Assembly: GCF_947172395.1 (NCBI RefSeq)
Contig: NC_069087.1
Coordinates: 3,658,001-3,722,000 of the forward strand
Length of the DNA stretch: 64,000 nucleotides
Direction: 5' to 3'
Source of the DNA: Bicyclus anynana
Lineage: Eukaryota; Arthropoda; Insecta; Lepidoptera; Nymphalidae
Shown: positions 51,155 through 61,100 of the stretch, piece by piece
Layout of the letters: each line of letters starts with the position of its first letter
Numbering within the stretch: the stretch's first letter is position 1
Program-made: the position numbers and the translations under genes
Notes under the pieces: generated by a model
The model's input: the letters and a program-made list of their open reading frames with translations, nothing else
Told to the model about the DNA's origin: nothing
The model's database searches: none

Positions 51155-52276
51155 TAAGTACAAAAGTTGATAGTCTCATCGAAATTAAGCTACTCACGAA
51201 AAATTAGTTTGTTAGTAATCAGGTGTACAAAATGTTCTAGGGATCCCTGACAAGCATATTTAAAAATTAAGATAGATTTCTTGAATTTAGAGTAGTTAGA
51301 TAAAAATTCACTATATATACAAAGTCACAGACGCGGTATATGCTTAACTTAATAGTAATATCGCTACAATTAAGCAAACTTTAAGCTGTCTCATTTCAAC
51401 ACCTGTAAACTGGAAATTGGAACGAAGCCTAGAACACCTAACAAAAAATAGATATTCCTTTAGTTCAAGAGGCATACTTCAAAAGCGCTTTTAAAATCGG
51501 ACATCAATATGAATTCGAACATTTATAACATCAATATTATTTAATCGTCTAACTACATTAAATTAATTATCATAAATCAACTTAAAATAACTGAGAATAG
51601 GATTTTTTTTTATCTACATTACATAACACGAGTGTCATTATATGTGTAACACAATAACAGGGCCAACTGTGATAACTTCTTGAGTAATCCGCGTAACGTA
51701 ACGCGTTACGGCGCCACTCTGTCTGGCTTGCGCTCTGGAATGTTGGAGCTGTCAAAATGTCCTTCACACCTTTCCGACCATTATCTGTTTTCTCAAGTAA
51801 AGTTTTTCTATATTAAATTTGTATCTTAACTTATTTTTTTTATTTAACTTTTTTTTATATTAAATATTCGTGTTAATTTATCTACTTCATAGAATAAAAT
51901 ATTACATCGCACTCTGTTACTAATGACAATAAAGAGGTCAAACGTTACTTTCAATTTATTATTCACACAAAAAGCAAAACGGTCCTCATATCGTGTCGCA
52001 CATATAATACAAATGCCCTCTCTACTGATCTTAAAACATCAAATTTATGTTATTTTATATTAATAGACAAATAATCTACCTTCAGACATATTAGGGTCAG
52101 TGATCAAATCAAAGTTTTTTATAATTTGACGTTACGAGTTATTTTTAAACTTTTTGGTTAAGTGCAATATTTATGTCATTAATTGTACGAAATATCATAG
52201 TTCCCATAATTCATCAAAGGATTTTCAACATTTTCGAAATTTATATTTCTCACTCGACTTGTTAATACACGTGCCT

Positions 52277-52442
52277 ACAAAATCCCTACAAAATCACCGC
52301 AAAAACTGAGCGCACACATGCACAATTTTGTCTTTAATTCCATTATTTATTTATGTACATATAGTTTTTACACTTCCTGAACACACAACTCGACGTTGTA
52401 GACGATATTTAGATATCATTTGTTTAAATAACGTTCGTTGTT
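52277..52442 (+). repeat. Dispersed repeat, copy 2 (partner 38946-39105)
   Basis: Direct copy of the 38946 element with a 25-bp extra segment (ACACAACTCGACGTTGTAG) in the second half. Intergenic. Confidence 0.75.
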
Positions 52443-53895
52443 GACCACAACTAACATTGAGATGTGGAAATTTCCTCTTTTGAACGCCTCATTTTCCATG
52501 ACCATAGACCATATTAACACATCTTACAGTATTTAACATCATTGCACTTAACAACGTAAAGTAAGAATTCAAGTCAATAATGTGTGCAATACATTTAAAT
52601 CTAAGTTAAAATGATCCATAGATCATTGCATGGAATTGCATGGATCATGCATAGCGTCGGCGTGAACTATAGTCCTCTACTCCAGTTCTGACCCTCATGT
52701 CTAAACGATTTCTAAAACATGTAGCGCTGCCCACGAAGGCGAAAACAATTAACATCTCTACTGTCACGACCATATACTAACAATAATATATCGGAGATCA
52801 AATTTTGAGTACACATTTTAATGCCCAAAACATTTTATTTACTTAAACCATCGTATATTTAAATTGTTTTTATCTGACACCTTAACACTTTCACAGTGCT
52901 AGTGTAGGGTATATACTTTGTATGATTTGAATGAACTAAAAAAAGTGATTAAAAATAATATCTTAATACATCCCTAAACACAATGTAAGGTACCAGTTAA
53001 AAATAATTTAACTATACCAGATTATATTATTATGTTCAAAGTACAATCAGACTTCTATGTAAACTACCAGAAACAAATATTTATACTATTGCGTTAGTTA
53101 AAACCTCCTTTCAGATAAACTTAGAACCACTTTCAGATAGACTTAGCTTCATGTTATATGGAGCAAGCTATGATTTTTAATATGACATATTTACAAATAC
53201 ATGAAATTAAATGTCAAAATCCCTACATACAATTTCCCACAAATAATTAATTAATATTACATTAATTCCGGTAGACTTTCAACTACAATACAAATAGTTA
53301 GGGCTAGTTCTCCATAACAGCTATTCCATAGCCATAGCGATGAAATAGACATTCCATTTGATGAATATTTATCTTATATAATTAAATAAGAACTTATTAA
53401 ATACGGATCAAATAGGACGTTCAGATACTAAAAGTACTTTCTCAAGCAGTATTTGTAATGCAGAAATATCTCATGACAACTATTATTTAACTATTTTGAA
53501 AAAATCTTTTTTAACGTAAAAGCGCACACATACATGCGTACGTACGTACGTTCATGCTGAATAATCACCAGCTGGTCAGTTCACTATTTTGGTCTTTATT
53601 ACCAACCTATTAAAATAAACATCAAATAAATGGAGAAATGTCATCTATATATTGTATGATATCTACCAATAGGGACCAGATGACATTTGTTACATAGAAT
53701 TTTAATTTTCTATATGTCAAAGCCTGCAGGTCTAATAGTGTACATAGAAGTGTACAAGCAAAAAAAAACGAGTCAGTGTCCAAGTCTCATGCTCTCAACG
53801 CTATAATATCTCGACGAGTATTAATACATGCCCCGGTTACACCACTTACTGATAATTGCCGGTTAGTCTAAACGTAAGATTTGTCACTTTCTTAC

Positions 53896-54078
53896 TTCAA
53901 ACTAGCCAACGCCCCGCAATTTTATCCGCGTAGTTCCCGTTCCCGTGGGAATTTGGAGATATATAGCCTATTCACAAATAACGTGGCTTTCTATTGGTAA
54001 AAAAATTTTCAAAATCGACTTCCAATAGATTCGAAGATTACAACCTCAGAAACTTACAAATTTTACCCCTATAATACT
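53896..54078 (+). mobile_element. Repeat remnant, same family as 33612
   Basis: AACTAGCCAACGCCCCGC, ATCCGCGTAGTTCCCG, TTCCCGTGGGAATTTGGAG and CTATAATACTAG mark the family. More decayed than the copy at 33612. Confidence 0.5.
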
Positions 54079-54617
54079 AGAAAGAGGAAAAAAAATATAT
54101 TCAGTCATTAAAACTTAAAACTAAGTATAGATGAGATAGATAGAGAAAAAAAAACTTGTGAATTAGCAATCAGACACTTGTCAGAAAATGGTGAAACAGG
54201 ACTAACAAATACAAATACAAATAAAAAAAATCAAAATGTCTATGCGTTCACCAGCCATCATAATCGTGATATCATCATCATAATCGTGTTCCATCTTCGC
54301 ACCGAACATGCATATGGCATGCAAGAAAAGCATAAAAAATACACCGCATATGTTATGCAAGGAACACTAGGCAGTAAAGGTAACAATTCATTGGGTCACA
54401 ACACGGAAGATGCATAATTTTTATATTTTTAATTGATCCATATATCAAAACTATGATAAAAGTAAAATACTCGCGATTAAACTCAATCATTTTCTGCAAA
54501 AATACGTCACTAGTGTCTAGATTGTTCAATTGATTGTCTAAATTGTGCTAGTGCTGCGGACGCTTTACAAGCACATATTAAATAAATAAATTAAAAAAAA
54601 ACCGTAGTATGTATGTC

Positions 54618-54656
54618 CAGTGCCTACCCTTGATAAGAGCTTTGTGCACGCCACTG
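54618..54656. mobile_element. hAT-type MITE remnant (39 bp)
   Basis: CAGTGCCTACCCTTGAT then TTTGTGCACGCCACTG: both ends of the 21373 family brought together by internal deletion. No matching target duplication seen. Confidence 0.55.
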
Positions 54657-54836
54657 TACGTTTGTGGCGACCACTGCCAGTTCGAAAGGCGGAACTAACT
54701 GAGAAGTGCAACAAGAAATTCAGATAAAAAGCTAGTATGACTTAAAGACTACACAACTGAGATAAAACATCTTTCGCTCTTCCTCTCAAAGTGCGTTCGG
54801 ATCGCCCGATTACAGTTTTTGTAACGCATTCACCAA

Positions 54837-54842
54837 TTTATT
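54837..54842 (-). terminator. Polyadenylation signal for the minus-strand gene
   Basis: TTTATT on the plus strand reads AATAAA on the minus strand, 168 nt past the stop codon at 55010. It is the first hexamer after the stop, but AT-rich sequence further down (to about 50.1 kb) offers others, so the 3' UTR could be longer. Confidence 0.4.
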
Positions 54843-54952
54843 CCTTAAAGAAATTTTACTTCAATAATGAAAATAAATAATTATATTAATTCGCTAAATT
54901 AAAATCAATGCCGATATTCGCGGTAGCTGTGAAAGTCGCAGTCGGCCTGGTA

Positions 54953-55009
54953 TGACGACGGTTGCGGTTGCGGCTGCGGTTGCGGTTGCGGCTGCGGGTG
55001 CGGTTGCGG
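54953..55009 (-). repeat. GC-rich hexanucleotide tandem repeat in 3' UTR
   Basis: About nine imperfect copies of a six-base unit (GGTTGC or GGCTGC on the plus strand; CCGCAA/CCGCAG in the sense of transcription) start directly at the stop codon of the minus-strand gene. They form the first 55 or so bases of the 3' UTR. If the stop were read through, the frame would continue as a repetitive peptide. Confidence 0.8.
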
Positions 55010-55129
55010 TCAGTCGGCGCGCGGGTCGCGCGGCGGGCTCCACGGCTGCACGGGCGGCGCGTCGTCACACTCCGCCACGTTGGAGTTATCTAACGTCAGG
55101 CTGTTCAGTAGCATATCGAACAGTGTGTC
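55010..55129 (-). other. Terminal coding exon of the unknown gene
   Basis: The acceptor TTACAG precedes GAC at 55129. Forty codons including TGA (55012-55010) give DTLFDMLLNSLTLDNSNV, an acidic stretch, and PVQPWSPPRDPRAD. Phase 0 matches the donor AAC|GTAATT at 56585. If that weak donor were not used, exon 56727-56585 would read a further VITNLY and stop, so a short alternative end is possible. Confidence 0.7.
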
Positions 55130-58100
55130 CTGTAATATAGAAGTATATTTTTATCTTCTATACTTATAATAAATCTGTAGAGAGGTCATTAGGCTAGGTG
55201 ACACTTCTTTTTTAATGATCTTTAATTTTTTAATGATTTTTTTGAGACATAAATAAATACATAAAAATTAATAAAGACGCTGTCGACCTTGATGGTCTAT
55301 ATTTTAACTGTTTCATGACGTCACGTTAACACTAAACCTTAACCAAACGGAGTGTTTGACAAAATTATTAGTTAAATTTTATTTTGACGTTTATTCCTAT
55401 AGTGATATCAAATAATTTGACGTCACAAATGGGAATCGTTAGTCACGTTTGGAATAATTTATTAAATACATAATTTTTAAATTAAGTTTTCTATGAAATC
55501 CTTAGCTTTTATTAATCGATATCGATATATTTGGGACCCATATTTCATGTACTACACGAAATGAATACTGTTTATATTAAATTTGATATGAGTCAACTAC
55601 CCTATTTGTTGATACTTTGGAAATATCGTTCTTTCTTACGTTCTATCGCAAAGAGAGCGATATTTCCGGTTCTGCGCTATTGGTTGACAATAATATGTTA
55701 TTAAGTATTTACGATATGACGTGCGTCGCATTTTAGGCTTTAAAATCGCGTGCGAGTTAATCGTGTTAGTAATGTAAGTATGCGGTACATATGCATAGTA
55801 TCATATATTTCAATTCATTTCATTTCACGAGTTATGACCAGTAGCGGATTTAACCCCAAGGCCCATTATGCCCGAGCCAAGAGCAACAGATGTTAAGTGG
55901 GCGTGAAATCGTGGGAATAAGACCCGCTACTCGCAGTAGCGGTTGGCGAGGCAGGGGATTAATCATTAACCTCTTATAATAAAAGGACGCACAATCATGT
56001 AGAAAAATTCACTTAAAAATTTCTTTGACAGCTTTAGAAATATTGGTAAAGAAATGTATACCTAAAGGCCTTTAAATATAGTCCATTATTCAATAAAATC
56101 CCAAATTCAGAGCAAATTCAACCTTAAGAATTGAGTTTAAGGTTTGCGACTACTTGAATCGAGTGCCAAGAAGTTGTGTTTGGCACTCATTGAGTGGGGA
56201 CCTTTTTTGGTCGCTGATTGTGCATCCACTTTTTAATAGGACATCGATGGGATTAGTAGAAGTTAGTAATTACGTTATAGTCCAGAATGACCTCGACGTT
56301 ACTTTGACTGTTACTTGCGATAAAGAAACTGGCCGTCAGAATTATTGGTAAAGAAAATTATACCTAAAGGCCTTTAAATATAGTCCAATATTCAATAAAA
56401 TCCAACTTCAGAGCAAATTCAACCTTAAGAATTGAGTTTATGGTTGAATTTGCAAATGCGACCATTTGAATTGAGTGCTAAGATGTTGTGTTTGGCACTC
56501 ATTGAGTGGGGACGTTTTTTGGTCGCCCATTGTGCATCCACTTTTAATAGGAGATCGATGGGATTAGTAGAGGTTAGTAATTACGTTGTAGTCGAGAATG
56601 ACCTCGACGTCGTCGGTGTCGCTGAGCGAGGAGGCGGAGGGCCAGTAGCACTCGAACAGCGGCCCGCCGGGGCCCGCCAGCGGCATCGACGAGCTGCCGC
56701 GGGGGGCGCTGGACCAGCCGACTGAGCCTGCAATGATTATTATTTACAACACAGATTAATCAATAATATACAGATGGAGACAGTGTCGTAGCCGCTCCAA
56801 ATACGAAATTCAAAAAGTTATACATTCTCGAGTCAGTACGACACGAATCGTCGCATCAGTAATTTTCAATTTTATTCAAGAAAAATGGCGTCTTAAATAT
56901 ATTAAATTTTGAAATATGAAAAAAGTTTGTACAAGCGGTTGTCACGGAGACGCGTGATTTTTTTGATAATGGGTTTTAGCGACTTCAGTATGTTGCTTGT
57001 AAAGACTCACTCTGGTCACATAACTAACTGAACCAGAATGAGTCTTTACAAGCAGCGTGCTAAAGCCGGTAAAAAAACAAACGCCACGCGTCTCCGTGAC
57101 ATCCGCATATACAAACGTAATAATTAAAAAATAATATTTTTAATCAATAATTAAAAAAGCAATTAAAAAATACTCTATCTTATTTCTTTAGTTATTGTAA
57201 ACAGTTTTTGAAATATTTAAAAACATAAGACCGTAAAAACCGTTATCACCGTAAAAATTCGTAGCCAGAACATAGCCAATATTTAAAAATATCAGGTTCG
57301 CCCACTGACCTGGTGCCGGGTCCCTCTGCAGCTGTCCGGGGGACAGCGGCGGGTTGCGCGGGGAGCGCTGGGAGCGGCGGCCGCGCGCGGGGGCGCTGCG
57401 CTGCGGGCGGGGGGTCGCTCCGCCCCAGCTCGTGTGCTGCATTGTGGGGTCGCTTTGTGATGACGTCGCCCAGTTACGTTTTGGTACTAGGACAGGTGAA
57501 AATTAACATTTTTAAAATACGAGGTTAATTCTGCCTTATGACTTCACGGTTAAATATAAATAAGTTTATTGTAACTAGACTTAAGTTACACGACTTTTGA
57601 AACAAGTTTGTTTATAATGACTCTATTACCGACAGGACATAGTGGCAGCAGGAAAGTCTAGTGTTAGTGGCTCTTTTCAGACAAACATTTACTACTGAAC
57701 TGATCCACCATATTGGATTAAAAATTACGTCATTTAGTTTACCATAAATCCACACATCAGACAGCTGTGCAAGATTGGGTGCTGGTGGTGACACAGATAT
57801 GACGACAACATAGGGAATCCAAGAACGCTCATATCAGAATCTCACCGTTATTATCACTCCCAGAAACACTTGGGCCCGTTTATATCTAAAGACATATAAC
57901 GTGCCAGACCAGTGCCGTGACAGACAAAATAATATTCTTCTATATAATTTATATCTATCGCGGCCCCGCAGACGTTGACAAACCCGTGCCGCGTGCGGTT
58001 CACGTTTGTCGAGTCCTTTTCATGAAACCTGAACAATAAATTGACAGCGCCTTACGCACAAATGACAATAAGACCGCCATTACCAAATGACAATGAGCGC

Positions 58101-61100
58101 TATTAAGACATTAGCGTCTGGGGGACTTCTTTCCTAAAAAGGACTTTAAGTGTCTCTAGCTACCTACTGGGCAGTGTGAACAGACGGTGTCTGTGGGTGT
58201 CTGCCACGCTACTTGTCTGTGACGCACTGTGTCTGTAGATATAAAGGTGCTTGTAGCGTATGAGATTCAGCTGCAATATAATATCTGAGAAGCTGTCCAT
58301 GGCTGTGGGTTATCAAGCCACTCAGACTTGTGTACCTGCAGTAATAGGAAACGTAACACATTAAGGAGGATCTCACCGTTCTTGCCGCCGTTCCAGCACT
58401 TCGGCGTGAGTCCGTTGATGCGCATGAGATTCAGCAGCAACATATCAGTGTGAGCAGCTGTAGACATCTGGGGGTCGTCGGGCCGCGCTGGCTTGGGCGC
58501 CTGCTGCATGGAAGGCTGGTGGTGGAAGGCGTAGGACGAGATCACGGGAGGCCCGGTGAGGCCCGGCGCGGGGGACACGGGCCCGTCGCTGCCGGCGGGG
58601 GTCACGCCGCGTCCGTGCACCGCGCACAGGAGCCGACTTAGAATGTCCCCTTCTTCGTTCGACCGATTCGAGTCGCACGCGCCCTCAATGTCATTTTCAC
58701 CTGTCGAGAATTGGGACAACGACTAGGTTTGAATATACTGATTATTGATTAGATATAACGGGAAAATAAGGTCAATATAGGCTAATAAATACGTAAAAAA
58801 CAAAGATTTTTACAAGACGGCCGTCGGGCTGTTCTGATAATTTCCAAATCAAACAAAAATCTTTTAACGTAAAAAAATCATACATTATTAGTTTCCTTAC
58901 ATTTAATACGACATTTTTTTATTATGATACGTATTTTTTTATGATATACGCACAAATTAAATTACATATTTAAACACAATTAATATAAAAAACGTATTTT
59001 TTTATGATATAGTATGGGGCGATCTAGTTGATTCTAAGTGATCTTCAGCAGGCCGCAATGAGTTCCTTTATATCTCATCACCAAAAGTAGTTATCGCACA
59101 TACACAGTTACTTCTACAAAATTGCCTTACTATTAGCTATTAGCATCTCTTAATATATACACAATTTAAAAAACTTTCGACATCCCTATTTATATTGTCA
59201 AAATAGGAAGAGTTTTAATTTGTTGTAGCTAGTAAGAAAGCCTCTTTGTCTACTTAGGGTTCGGTTTGTTACAGATACTAGTTTTTCCTTATGTATAATC
59301 ATTATGTATAATATCAATTAAATAAACTATATGTGACTCCAGATTCGTAGTTACCAACCTCCAACAGTTACCAATTGCTGTCCGAGATTTGTCCTTGACG
59401 CATGACGCATGGGTTCTTTACTTTAATTCAATTCAACTTCGATAATTTTATTCAAAACTTAGACATTTACTTAGTTTATCTTCTGATAATTATAACGTAA
59501 ATATAGATTTTACAAATCAATATATTTAATACCTCGATACAGTATCCAATATTCAATGATATCTGTTGTAATAAATTAAAATGACCATGTGTATTTTGTT
59601 ATTGTATTTTATTAAAAAATAAAATTATAATATCTAGAAATTTATGATCTGATGTTAGATAATCTATCTAATAATGGGCAGATAATCAATATTACAACAA
59701 ACAGAAAGAAAAATTCTAAACTTAACGAAAAAAATAAATAAGAAAACTTATATATTAGTATTAATGTGTCTCTATTTAAATACAATATTTTGATTTCCTT
59801 GTTATTATTTTGACTACATTAAAAAATAAATTTATAACAAAGAATAACAGCACTACATTATTTTTTTCAATTTATTATATAATTTACTAATAGGCACTTT
59901 TAGGAATACTATAAATTTATTTTATTAGCACTTCATTGTTTTTCAATTGATCATAATTTTATTTCAATTTATTTTTTTAAAAAGCAATCCTAGATTTTTT
60001 TAAATACAGATTTGTCAAATGTTACAAATTACATAATAACTACACTTTTTAATTTAACTGATACTAGTGCACTACCCAAATTAGAGTCTCTTCATAACAT
60101 AAAAAATTAAAAACAATCATTTATGAAGACATGAAAAACGAAATAAAGACAAAAGCTTACGCCACGCCCCCTACCGCCCGAATAATATTAAAAAAAATAG
60201 AAGATAATAGGCTGGTTGACACTTTTTAAAAAGCGTCTTATATTGTTCATAAGCGTTCTACTAGATTGAAAAAAAAATTTTTTTTTTTGAGACGTGAAAT
60301 CATAAAAATTTCAAGTTTTCAATATTTTTTTTGACAAACGCCAAAACGCTGTCGGGCATGATTTTAATTGTTTCATGACGTCACGTTAATACTAAACCTT
60401 ACCAAACGGATTGTTTGATAAAATTATTAGTTAATAATTTTGAATAAATTTGACGTTTATTTTTTATTAGTGACATCAAGTAACATCGTGACGTCACAAA
60501 ATTGACAACAGCGTGTTTGACGTTTGAAAAAATTAAATAATAATTCATAATAATTTTTAAATTAAACTTTTATATGAAATCCTACACGTTTATTATCGAT
60601 ATATTTCAACCCTTATTCCGTGTGCTTCACGAAATTAATATTGTTCATATTAAATCTGATATAAATAAACTACCCTATTGTAGAGTTACGGAATCAAAGA
60701 ATTTGTATTAAGAGAGAGAGTTGACTATGCTATGAAGAGACAGGACATGTCCTACACGAGCGAGAATATGACTGAGCAAACATACAAGCAACCAATTTAT
60801 TTTGTATTAAATCTATACATATAAAAGAATGAAGAAGGGTAGTAATACTACATATGTACGTATACGTCCTACTAATATTATAAACGCGAAAGTTTGTATG
60901 GATGTTTGTTACTCTTTAACGCCGCAACTACTAAACTGATTTGGCTCAAATTTGGAATGGAAATAGGTTTTACTCTGGATTAACACATAGGGTATTTTTC
61001 ATCTCGGAAAAATTCATGGTTCACGAGGGATTTGTGAAAAACTAAATTTCAAGCGGACAAAATCGCGGGCGTCCGCTAGTATTTAATATATGAAACTGAA

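Larger units (their letters stand above)
48880..54830. other. Intergenic region between convergent genes
   Basis: Holds the foldbacks at 49021 and 50886, the hairpin at 50383, a (CATA)n run near 49596-49624 with GTCGGG-containing repeat sequence, dispersed repeats at 52277 and 53598, and a repeat remnant at 53896. No exon seen on either strand. Parts may belong to a long 3' UTR of the minus-strand gene. Confidence 0.55.

Noticed and set aside
56154..56725. Two similar plus-strand frames (65 and 97 codons) that look like a paralogous pair
   Set aside because: Their likeness comes from the tandem duplication of a minus-strand intron/exon junction; the plus-strand reading is not coding.
58267..58376. 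Readthrough extension of exon 58700-58377 as a coding end
   Set aside because: A clear donor (AACG|GTGAGA) ends the exon and the next exon joins in phase; the extra 36 codons are likely intron read by chance.
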